From Acidimicrobiia bacterium (lineage in GTDB: Bacteria; Actinomycetota; Acidimicrobiia; Acidimicrobiales; Ilumatobacteraceae), in NCBI GenBank assembly GCA_013821025.1, contig JACDHN010000225.1, positions 1 to 5,044 of the forward strand: 5,044 nt of DNA, written 5' to 3'. Below, in pieces: positions 1-5,044 of the stretch. The position numbers were made by a program, and so were the translations under genes. The notes beneath the pieces were generated by a model that was not told the origin of the DNA, searched no databases, and was given only the letters and a program-made list of their open reading frames with translations. Numbering within the stretch: the first letter of the stretch is position 1; each line of letters begins with the position of its first letter.

Positions 1-809
1 GCCCGCAATAGTGCACCGAGTAGACGATCCTCCACATCGCGGCTGACGAGCACGTAGTCGGGAGCCAGGCAGGTCTGGCCGGCGTTCACGTACTTGCCCC
101 ACGTGATGCGGCGAGCAGCGATGTCGATGTCGGCATCCGAAGCGACGATCGCCGGGCTCTTGCCTCCGAGCTCCAGCGTCACCGGGGTCAGATGCTCGGC
201 GGCGGCGCGCAGCACCACCCGTCCGACGGTTCCGTTGCCGGTGAAGAAGATGTGATCGAAGCGCTCCCGCAACAGCGCCGTGGTCTCAGCGACGGCGCCG
301 GTCACGACGCCGACCGCTCGGGCGTCGAGGTACTCGGGGAGCTTTCGGGACAGCACCGCCGATGTGGCCGCCGAGACCTCCGACAGCTTCAGCACTGCTG
401 TGTTGCCTGCGGCCAGCGCGGCGACCAGCGGAGCAAGGCTGAGCTGCACCGGATAGTTCCACGGGGCGATGATCAGCACCGTGCCGAGAGGCTCAGGCAC
501 GATCGCCGCCGTCCCTGGCCGGAACGTGAGCGGCACCCGCACCTTTGTCGGCTGACACCAGTGCTGGACGTGGGCGAGGGCGTGGTCGACTTCGGCGATG
601 GTGAAGCCGATCTCGGTGCCGTAGGCCTCGGTGGCGTGCTTGCCAAGGTCCTCGTGCAGGGCGCTGTTGATGTCGCCCTCGCACTCAACGAGGAATCGGC
701 GTAGCTGACGCAACTGAGTCAGTCGGCTAGCGAGATCGCGTATTACACCACCCCTGAAACCCTGCCGGACCCGCTCGATGATCGGTTGGATCTCGTCGAG
801 CGCGGTCAT
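1..809 (-). CDS. Aldehyde dehydrogenase, class 3-like (C-terminus beyond left edge)
   Basis: NAD(P)-dependent oxidation of an aldehyde to the carboxylic acid, probably cytoplasmic; the substrate cannot be read from the sequence. The frame runs from ATG at 809-807 and is still open at base 1, giving 269 codons of an expected 450-470. The catalytic core is visible: PWNYP with Asn118 (oxyanion hole), the nucleotide-binding segment FFTGNGTVG at 188-196, ELGGKSP with the general base Glu213, and GQTCLAP with the nucleophile Cys247. In rat ALDH3A1 the same residues are Asn114, Glu209 and Cys243, so spacing is kept with a constant offset of four. This supports both the class 3 (ALDH3) assignment and the chosen start. 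No good ribosome binding site precedes the ATG, and the frame stays open upstream, so a slightly earlier start is possible. It is divergent from the GlcF-like gene. Class 3 enzymes include fatty and coniferyl aldehyde dehydrogenases; I cannot choose between them. Confidence 0.95.
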   Translation of the reverse strand, partial: MTALDEIQPIIERVRQGFRGGVIRDLASRLTQLRQLRRFLVECEGDINSALHEDLGKHATEAYGTEIGFTIAEVDHALAHVQHWCQPTKVRVPLTFRPGTAAIVPEPLGTVLIIAPWNYPVQLSLAPLVAALAAGNTAVLKLSEVSAATSAVLSRKLPEYLDARAVGVVTGAVAETTALLRERFDHIFFTGNGTVGRVVLRAAAEHLTPVTLELGGKSPAIVASDADIDIAARRITWGKYVNAGQTCLAPDYVLVSRDVEDRLLGALLR

Positions 810-821
810 GATGCGGAGCCT

Positions 822-932
822 ATGGCCCGCCCCGGCCGAGTTCCCGTGATCCCCCTGGCCGGTACCGGCGACCTGGAGGCGCCGCTCGGTGCGGTGACCG
901 ATTATCGTCTCGGCCGTCAGCGAGGAGCATGA
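822..932 (+). CDS. Possible 36-aa leader or small ORF, ATGA-coupled to the GlcF-like gene
   Basis: ATG at 822 opens a 36-codon frame ending at TGA 930-932. The last four bases, ATGA at 929-932, overlap the first start codon of the GlcF-like gene, an arrangement typical of translational coupling. The peptide starts MARPGRVPVI and ends YRLGRQRGA; it matches no family I recognise and has no signal peptide or cysteines. Against it being real: there is no Shine-Dalgarno sequence before 822, the start lies only 12 bases from the divergent aldehyde dehydrogenase start, leaving no upstream room for a promoter unless it lies inside that gene, and GC-rich DNA gives such frames by chance. Treat as a low-confidence candidate, either a regulatory leader peptide or noise. 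Confidence 0.2.
   Translation: MARPGRVPVIPLAGTGDLEAPLGAVTDYRLGRQRGA
858..869. promoter_or_regulatory. Perfect 12-bp palindrome, candidate operator between divergent genes
   Basis: GCCGGTACCGGC is a perfect palindrome whose centre lies within about 6 bp of the midpoint of the 119-bp region between the divergent aldehyde dehydrogenase and GlcF-like starts. A dimeric regulator binding here could control both genes. This is inferred from symmetry and position only; no regulator is encoded in the window and I do not recognise the motif as a known operator. Confidence 0.3.
900..906. promoter_or_regulatory. A/T-rich core, candidate -10 element on either strand
   Basis: The sequence GATTATC is the only A/T-rich patch between the two divergent genes. 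On the minus strand it reads GATAAT (906-901), five of six matches to TATAAT, which would give the aldehyde dehydrogenase an untranslated leader of roughly 85-90 bases. On the plus strand it reads GATTAT (900-905), four of six matches, which would place a transcript start near 912, just before the GlcF-like ribosome binding site. No convincing -35 hexamer is found for either direction, so this is a tentative call. Confidence 0.25.
922..927 (+). promoter_or_regulatory. Ribosome binding site of the GlcF-like gene
   Basis: GAGGAG is a strong purine-rich Shine-Dalgarno match directly before two adjacent ATG codons at 929 and 932. It leaves 1 base to the first ATG and 4 bases to the second, so the second ATG may be the main start; the protein would then be one residue shorter. 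Confidence 0.65.
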
Positions 933-2137
933 TGCCTGCCGGACCGGTCCTGGGCCTGGACGATGACGAGCTGTCGACGTGTGTTTCGTGCGGGCTGTGC
1001 TTGCCGCACTGCCCGACGTTCCGGGTGACCGGGGAGGAGCGGTACTCGCCGAGGGGCCGGATCGAGGCCATGCGAGCCGTCGAGTGGCGCGGGGCGCCGA
1101 TCGACGATGAGTTCGTCGACTTCATGGAGACCTGCGTGCAATGCCGAGGCTGCGAGCCGGCGTGTCCCTCGTCGGTGCCCTACGGCCACCTGATCGAGCA
1201 CACCCGCTCGGTGCTGACGGCGCAGCGCCGGGCGGCGCCGTGGTGGCTGCGTCACGGGCTGCGCGTGCTGCGACATCCACGCCTGCTGCATGCCGGGGCA
1301 CGGGTGCTCGCCGTGGCCCAGCGACTGCGACTGTTGCCGCGCCGCCTGGGGCTGTCTGCGATACCCGTGCGCATCGGCCCCGCCCTCACCGAGACGGGCG
1401 ACGACGTGTGGCTGTTCACCGGTTGCGTGATGGACGCCTTCATGCGCCCTACGCATCGGGCGACAGGAGCGCTGATCGGTGCCGCCGGCGCCGGCTACGC
1501 GGTGGTGCGCCCTGGCGTGTGCTGCGGGGCGCTGCACCTCCACGCAGGGCTGCACGACGAGGCCGTGCGCTGTGCCGTCGGAACGATGAGCGCCCATCCG
1601 GGAGATCAACCCATCCTGGTCAACTCAGCGGGTTGTGGCGCGGCGATGAAGGACTACGGGCACCTCCTCGGCACCGAGCAGGCGGCGCGCTTCTCGTCCC
1701 GAGTGCTCGACGTGCACGAATGGCTCGCCGAGAACCTTGACGCCGGACACCTCGATGCCCAACGGTGCCCGTCCGCCGACGGGCGACCGGCCGTGATCGT
1801 GCAGGATCCCTGTCACCTGCGCCACGTGCAGGGCGCCCACCTGGCTGTGCGACGGGTGCTCGGCCTCGTGGCCGACGTGGTCGAGTTGGACGACGACGGG
1901 CTGTGCTGCGGCGCCGGGGGCGCCTTCTCGGCCACCCAGCCCGAGCTGGCGGGCGACATCCGCGACCGCAAGGTGGCCGCCATCGAGCGGGCCATCGCCC
2001 GCAGCGGGGCGACGATCGTGGCAAGCGCCAACCCTGGCTGCATGATGTACCTCGACGCAGCCGGCGTCGATGTACGGCACCCTGTCGACATCGTGGCCGA
2101 GGCCGCCGGCCTCGTACGGGGGAGCACGACGTCATGA
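929..2137 (+). CDS. Iron-sulfur subunit of a glycolate/lactate oxidase-type enzyme (GlcF-like)
   Basis: A 402-residue protein with the full layout of glycolate oxidase subunit GlcF (E. coli GlcF is about 407 residues). Two 4Fe-4S ferredoxin motifs of the form CxxCxxCxxxCP lie at Cys18/21/24/28 and Cys69/72/75/79. Two CCG (DUF224-type) modules follow: Cys166, the pair Cys198-199 and Cys236; then Cys295, Cys326-327 (GLCCGAGGAF) and Cys371 in NPGCMM. In this family the protein passes electrons from an FAD subunit that oxidises a 2-hydroxyacid toward the quinone pool, at the inner face of the membrane. No membrane segment is seen. The FAD subunits GlcD and GlcE, usually adjacent, are absent here, so the true partner and substrate are unknown; related CCG proteins serve lactate (LutA) and glycerol-3-phosphate (GlpC) dehydrogenases. 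A GAGGAG ribosome site sets the start. The stop overlaps the next start by 4 bp, indicating a two-gene operon. Confidence 0.9.
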   Translation: MMPAGPVLGLDDDELSTCVSCGLCLPHCPTFRVTGEERYSPRGRIEAMRAVEWRGAPIDDEFVDFMETCVQCRGCEPACPSSVPYGHLIEHTRSVLTAQRRAAPWWLRHGLRVLRHPRLLHAGARVLAVAQRLRLLPRRLGLSAIPVRIGPALTETGDDVWLFTGCVMDAFMRPTHRATGALIGAAGAGYAVVRPGVCCGALHLHAGLHDEAVRCAVGTMSAHPGDQPILVNSAGCGAAMKDYGHLLGTEQAARFSSRVLDVHEWLAENLDAGHLDAQRCPSADGRPAVIVQDPCHLRHVQGAHLAVRRVLGLVADVVELDDDGLCCGAGGAFSATQPELAGDIRDRKVAAIERAIARSGATIVASANPGCMMYLDAAGVDVRHPVDIVAEAAGLVRGSTTS

Positions 2138-2352
2138 GCCGAGAGCGGGAGCTGGCCGACCGCCTGGAGGCCGTATTGGCGGATGTGGACGACCTGTCGT
2201 TCGACCAACTGCAGCAGGCGCTGGCGAATGGTGCCACGAGTCGGCCGGCGTCGGACAAGGTGCTGGCACAGGTGCGGCGCGCCGTGGAGAAGGCCGAGCG
2301 GCTGCTGCGTCAGCTCGACGACGGTTCCTCGGGGGGCGGCGACGACGCCTGA
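2134..2352 (+). CDS. Small helical protein of unknown function, translationally coupled to the GlcF-like gene
   Basis: A 72-residue protein whose ATG overlaps the GlcF-like stop as ATGA (2134-2137), a strong sign of cotranscription and coupled translation. I do not recognise the family. It is rich in Glu, Asp, Arg and Leu with no Cys, and reads as two amphipathic helices: about residues 3-32, and 39-63 (containing VRRAVEKAERLLRQLDD), joined by a short GATSRPAS-like turn. The last nine residues (GSSGGGDDA) look disordered. It has no signal peptide or membrane segment, so it is probably cytoplasmic. Context suggests an accessory or assembly role for the oxidoreductase, but that is guesswork. 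The size and helical build loosely resemble the exonuclease VII small subunit, without its characteristic pattern. Its 3' end overlaps the converging LOG gene by 43 bp. Confidence 0.75.
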   Translation: MSRERELADRLEAVLADVDDLSFDQLQQALANGATSRPASDKVLAQVRRAVEKAERLLRQLDDGSSGGGDDA

Positions 2353-3374
2353 GGGGTGAATCCGTTGAGCATGTTGATCATCGCCCGCAGGTCGCCGGAG
2401 CGATGCTTGACGAACTCGAAGCCGATGCGCGGTAGCCCGACATGGTCGTCGTGGCGAATCTCCTCGGGGAACGGATCGACACGGGCGATGCGGCCCGATG
2501 AGACGAGGTGACCGAACGACGCGTTCAGCTCGTCGATCTGCTCGTCGCTCGGGGACTGTCGCAGACGGATCACGAGATGGTCACCGACGTAGCGGATGGA
2601 GTCGTAGTTGGAGTAGAAGCGGGTGATCTCGTCGGACGCTGTCGCACACGAGTCGGTGAGCACGTACAGGCCGGTGTCGGCTTCCGACACCAGACCACGC
2701 GTGACGAGTTGTTCGGTGACGAAGGCGTGCACCGTCTTCCAGTAATCGTCGCCCGGCAGGTCGAGCAACACGATCGGCGCCGGGAGGCCCTTGCCGGTCT
2801 GGGTGAGCGTCAACAGCTCGAACGTCTCGTCGAGCGTGCCGAACCCACCTGGTAGGCACACGAACGCCCTGGATTCCTTGACCAGCATCAGCTTGCGGGT
2901 GAAGAAGTACTTCATCGACACGTACTTCTCGTCGCCGGCGATGACCGGGTTGGCGCCCTGCTCGAACGGCAGACGGATCGAGACGCCGAAGCTGTTCTCC
3001 CGGCCCGCGCCCTCCATGGCCGCCTGCATGATCCCTGGGCCGGCGCCGGTGACGACCATCCAGCCGACCGACGCCAGGTCGTGGGCGATCTGGTAGGCGT
3101 GCCGGTACAGCGGATCGCCGAGCTTGGTGCGAGCCGATCCGAAGACGGTGACCTTGGGCGTCTCCCGGTACGGGGCGAACGTTCGAGCCGCCTCACGCAT
3201 CTCGGCGACGACGGCGGCAGCGATCTTGAGATCCAGCGGGTCGGGTTGGTCGGTGATGTATCCCAACGTGGACAGCAGCAGGCTCTCGGCCGTCCTGGAG
3301 TTGCGTCCGGTGTCGACTCCGGCGAGCAGCGTGCGCACCTGTTCAGGTCCGATGGGGGATAGACCAGGGTCCAT
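2310..3374 (-). CDS. LOG-family nucleotide 5'-monophosphate phosphoribohydrolase-like protein (long form)
   Basis: A 354-residue cytoplasmic protein with a Rossmann-type LOG (TIGR00730/lysine decarboxylase-like) core at about 73-235. Visible signatures are VFGSAR at 77-82, GAGPGIMQAAMEGA at 110-123, the conserved TRK with Arg160, and PGGFGTLDE at 175-183, which carries the PGGxGTxxE motif of the family. Members cleave the N-glycosidic bond of nucleoside 5'-monophosphates: cytokinin ribotides in plants and some actinobacteria, and general purine/pyrimidine nucleotides for E. coli PpnN. Lysine decarboxylase labels for such proteins are historical misannotations. It is longer than the usual 180-200 residue LOG, with an N-terminal helical part (1-70) and a C-terminal domain (about 240-340), so a general nucleotide nucleosidase is as likely as cytokinin activation. 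The tail (341-354) is Pro/Ser/Glu-rich. The start at 3374 is chosen because conserved-looking sequence ends there; the frame remains open to 3851, but that part is antisense to the molybdoenzyme. No Shine-Dalgarno sequence is seen. Confidence 0.9.
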   Translation of the reverse strand: MDPGLSPIGPEQVRTLLAGVDTGRNSRTAESLLLSTLGYITDQPDPLDLKIAAAVVAEMREAARTFAPYRETPKVTVFGSARTKLGDPLYRHAYQIAHDLASVGWMVVTGAGPGIMQAAMEGAGRENSFGVSIRLPFEQGANPVIAGDEKYVSMKYFFTRKLMLVKESRAFVCLPGGFGTLDETFELLTLTQTGKGLPAPIVLLDLPGDDYWKTVHAFVTEQLVTRGLVSEADTGLYVLTDSCATASDEITRFYSNYDSIRYVGDHLVIRLRQSPSDEQIDELNASFGHLVSSGRIARVDPFPEEIRHDDHVGLPRIGFEFVKHRSGDLRAMINMLNGFTPQASSPPPEEPSSS

Positions 3375-5044
3375 GAGGACGCAATCGTACGAGCCGAGCG
3401 CCACCAGGCGTGTGGCGACCGGCGCCGATCGCGGGACGGGTCTGGCATTGGGACTCCTGGCCACTGGCGCAGGACTCGCAGCGAGCGAGCTGGTCAACGG
3501 GCTGTACGACAGCGGCCGCTCACCCGTCGTATCGGCCGGTGAGGCCTTCATCGATCGCACGCCGCCGACGCTCAAGGACTGGGCCATCCGCAACTTGGGC
3601 ACCTCGGACAAGATGGTGCTCGTGACGGGCGCGCTCGCCGTCATCACGCTGCTCGGTGTTGTCGTCGGCCGGATCGCCGTGCGCCGGCGGGTCTCGTTGG
3701 CTGGCGCGCTGACCCTGGTGATCGGCGTCCTCGGCGCCATGGCCGTGGTGTCGAGGCCGAACACGTCGTTCTCCAGCCTGGGACCGACCGTTGCCGGTAC
3801 GGTCGTGTCGCTCGGCGTTCTCGCCTGGTATTGGCGCGGACCCGGCGCCATGAGCGGTGCGGCGGCCGACGATCACGGCGACGTCATGGCGCCGCTCGAC
3901 CGGCGCCGATTCGTGGCCGGCGCCGCAGCGATCACCGCGTCGGCGCTGGCGGCCGCCGGCACCGGGCAGGTGCTCGGCCGACGCTTCGGGGTGGCCAGCG
4001 AGCGCGACCAGCTGGTGCTGCCCGCTCCCGACGATGCCGCCGGCGCCCTGCCCGTAGCCGATGACGCCCCCGGACGTTTGCCCCCACGAGGTGACGCCAC
4101 CGGAACCCTCCCTGGTCGTGACGACGCTCGCGGCCCGCTTCCGGGTCGCGACGATGCCGCTGGCACCCTGCCAGGCCCCGACGACACGTTGGCAGGCGGC
4201 GTCGAGGTCGGCGTGCCCGGTGTGTCGCCGTTCGTGACCAGCAATGCCGAGTTCTATCGCATCGACACGGCGCTCACCGTGCCCCAGCTGAAGGCCGCCG
4301 AGTGGCAGCTGCGGGTCCACGGCATGGTCGACCGGGAGCTCACCTTGAACTTCGCCGACTTGCTGGCGAGGCCACAGGTCGAGCGGTTCGTGACTTTGTC
4401 GTGCGTGTCCAACGAGGTCGGCGGCCAACTCGTGGGCAACGCCTTGTGGCAGGGCGCTCTGCTCGGTCCGATCCTCACACAGGCGGGCGTACAGGCCGGC
4501 GCCGAGCAACTCGTGAGCCGCAGCGTCGACGGCTGGACCTGTGGCACACCCGTTGCCGAGGTGATGGACGGTCGTGACGCCCTGCTCGCCGTGCGCATGA
4601 ACGGCGAGCCACTGCCGACGAGCCACGGCTACCCGGTTCGGATGGTGGTGCCGGGGATGTACGGGTTCGTGTCAGCGACCAAGTGGGTCGTCGAGATGGA
4701 GCTCACGACGTGGGACGCCTTCGACGCCTACTGGGTGCCGCGGGGGTGGTCGCAGCAGGCGCCCTTCAAGATGACGTCGCGCATCGACACCCCACGCAGT
4801 GGCGCCAACCTGGCCGCCGGACGCCAGGCCATCGCCGGTCTGGCGTGGCACCCGCACGTCGGCGTCGCCAAGGTTGAAGTGCAGATCGACGGCGGTGACT
4901 GGCGCCAGGCCCAGCTTGCCGACGTGCCGAGCAAGGACACGTGGCGCCAATGGGTGTACCGCTGGGATGCCAAACCCGGCAACCACACGATCCGCGTACG
5001 GGCGATCAATGACGCTGGCGACGTTCAGGTCTACAAGGAAGCCA
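3373..5044 (+). CDS. Membrane-anchored molybdopterin oxidoreductase, sulfite oxidase family (C-terminus beyond right edge)
   Basis: 557 codons of a gene open at the right edge. Order of parts: predicted membrane helices at about 22-44, 81-99, 108-126 and 137-154; a twin-arginine stretch DRRRFVAG (176-183) followed by a weakly hydrophobic helix to about 200; a repeat linker (216-275); then the oxidoreductase molybdopterin-binding domain from about 285 to 450, with FYRIDTAL at 294-301 and LSCVSNEVGG at 342-351, where Cys344 is the expected molybdenum ligand. From about 460 the immunoglobulin-like dimerisation domain (Mo-co_dimer type) begins and is cut off. Arg-rich loops (100-106, 177-179) favour an N-in topology with five helices, placing the catalytic domain outside the membrane. 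Substrate is unknown; family members oxidise sulfite or reduce oxidised methionine and other S- or N-oxides. The ATG at 3373 has only a weak AGGG (3366-3369) upstream; GTG at 3412 is an alternative that keeps all helices. Confidence 0.88.
   Translation, partial: MRTQSYEPSATRRVATGADRGTGLALGLLATGAGLAASELVNGLYDSGRSPVVSAGEAFIDRTPPTLKDWAIRNLGTSDKMVLVTGALAVITLLGVVVGRIAVRRRVSLAGALTLVIGVLGAMAVVSRPNTSFSSLGPTVAGTVVSLGVLAWYWRGPGAMSGAAADDHGDVMAPLDRRRFVAGAAAITASALAAAGTGQVLGRRFGVASERDQLVLPAPDDAAGALPVADDAPGRLPPRGDATGTLPGRDDARGPLPGRDDAAGTLPGPDDTLAGGVEVGVPGVSPFVTSNAEFYRIDTALTVPQLKAAEWQLRVHGMVDRELTLNFADLLARPQVERFVTLSCVSNEVGGQLVGNALWQGALLGPILTQAGVQAGAEQLVSRSVDGWTCGTPVAEVMDGRDALLAVRMNGEPLPTSHGYPVRMVVPGMYGFVSATKWVVEMELTTWDAFDAYWVPRGWSQQAPFKMTSRIDTPRSGANLAAGRQAIAGLAWHPHVGVAKVEVQIDGGDWRQAQLADVPSKDTWRQWVYRWDAKPGNHTIRVRAINDAGDVQVYKEA
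3384..3389 (-). promoter_or_regulatory. Candidate -10 box for leaderless transcription of the LOG gene
   Basis: On the minus strand TACGAT matches the actinobacterial -10 pattern TANNNT and ends 9 bases before the A of the LOG ATG at 3374. That distance would put transcription at or within a few bases of the start codon, which would explain the lack of a ribosome binding site. It sits in an 8-bp palindrome TCGTACGA (3385-3392). The site is inside the first codons of the opposing molybdoenzyme gene. Prediction from spacing only. Confidence 0.3.
3898..3975 (+). other. Internal Tat-like signal/anchor segment in the molybdoenzyme
   Basis: Codons for residues 176-201 encode DRRRFV followed by an alanine-rich, weakly hydrophobic stretch (AGAAAITASALAAAG). 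This fits a twin-arginine translocation signal placed after four ordinary helices. The folded, cofactor-loaded molybdoenzyme domain follows directly, and such domains are normally exported by Tat. An internal Tat-dependent last helix is known from actinobacterial Rieske proteins. No signal peptidase site is obvious, so the helix probably stays as an anchor. Confidence 0.6.
4018..4197 (+). repeat. Six tandem 30-bp units encoding a 10-residue LPxxDDAxGx repeat
   Basis: Six in-frame units begin at 4018, 4048, 4078, 4108, 4138 and 4168. The encoded units are LPAPDDAAGA, LPVADDAPGR, LPPRGDATGT, LPGRDDARGP, LPGRDDAAGT and LPGPDDTLAG (residues 216-275). Leu-Pro opens every unit, the second Asp is in all six, and DDA is in four. 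The DNA copies have diverged: Leu-Pro is written CTGCCC twice, then TTGCCC, CTCCCT, CTTCCG and CTGCCA. The repeat therefore appears kept at protein level rather than being a recent duplication. It lies between the membrane anchor and the catalytic domain and probably forms an extended acidic, Pro/Gly-rich spacer outside the membrane. Confidence 0.9.

Noticed and set aside
192..704. 170-codon open frame on the plus strand
   Set aside because: It is antisense to the aldehyde dehydrogenase, whose Asn, Glu and Cys catalytic residues are in the opposite strand. The composition is typical of a GC-rich shadow frame.
917..1609. 230-codon open frame on the minus strand
   Set aside because: It is antisense to the iron-sulfur protein with all cluster-binding cysteines, and shows no family motif of its own.
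2134..2352. Exonuclease VII small subunit (xseB) as identity of the 72-residue protein
   Set aside because: Length and helical content fit, but the typical ordered pattern of that family is not visible and no xseA gene is adjacent.
2327..2354. Possible terminator hairpin between the converging genes (CCTC/GAGG plus GGCG/CGCC)
   Set aside because: The stem is broken by an uneven internal loop, has no T-run, and lies within both coding regions.
3375..3851. The LOG reading frame stays open upstream to an ATG at 3851, giving a 513-residue protein
   Set aside because: The extra 159 residues are low-complexity Pro/Thr/Arg/Ser sequence lying antisense to the membrane helices of the molybdoenzyme, and the LOG-like sequence starts only after Met at 3374.
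3520..4626. 368-codon open frame on the minus strand
   Set aside because: It is antisense to the molybdoenzyme, has His/Gly/Arg-rich composition with no recognisable motif, and the plus strand has clear catalytic motifs.

Overview
The window is a gene-dense, high-GC stretch of bacterial chromosome with strong G/C bias at third codon positions. The GC content, the probable leaderless start, the membrane-anchored sulfite-oxidase-type protein with an internal twin-arginine segment and the long LOG-family protein all suggest an actinobacterium, possibly of the Acidimicrobiia type. That placement is inference; no taxonomic marker gene is present. I see no RNA gene, insertion sequence, CRISPR array, prophage or plasmid feature.

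Layout: (1) positions 1-809, minus strand, the N-terminal 60% or so of a class 3-like aldehyde dehydrogenase, running off the left edge. (2) 810-928, a divergent intergenic region with a perfect 12-bp palindrome, an A/T-rich core usable as a -10 element on either strand, and a possible 36-codon reading frame that ends in an ATGA overlap with the next gene. (3) 929-2137, plus strand, a complete GlcF-type iron-sulfur subunit of a glycolate/lactate oxidase-like enzyme. (4) 2134-2352, plus strand, a 72-residue helical protein of unknown function, coupled to the previous gene by an ATGA overlap. (5) 2310-3374, minus strand, a long LOG-family nucleotide phosphoribohydrolase-like protein whose tail overlaps the small gene by 43 bp. 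(6) 3373 to the right edge, plus strand, a membrane-anchored molybdopterin oxidoreductase of the sulfite oxidase family. It has four predicted membrane helices, an internal Tat-like helix, a six-unit 10-residue tandem repeat linker and a truncated C-terminal domain.

The genes do not form one obvious pathway. Aldehyde dehydrogenase and the GlcF-like protein are divergent around a shared control region, so they could be co-regulated in oxidation of small aldehydes and hydroxyacids, but the flavoprotein partners (GlcD/GlcE type) are not in the window. The LOG protein and the molybdoenzyme are transcribed head to head, with start codons that share one CATG if the annotated starts are right. The strongest unusual features are the repeat linker in the molybdoenzyme, the extreme gene packing (4-bp, 43-bp and 2-bp overlaps) and the palindrome between the divergent genes. 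I found no clear evidence of a wholly new multi-gene system.
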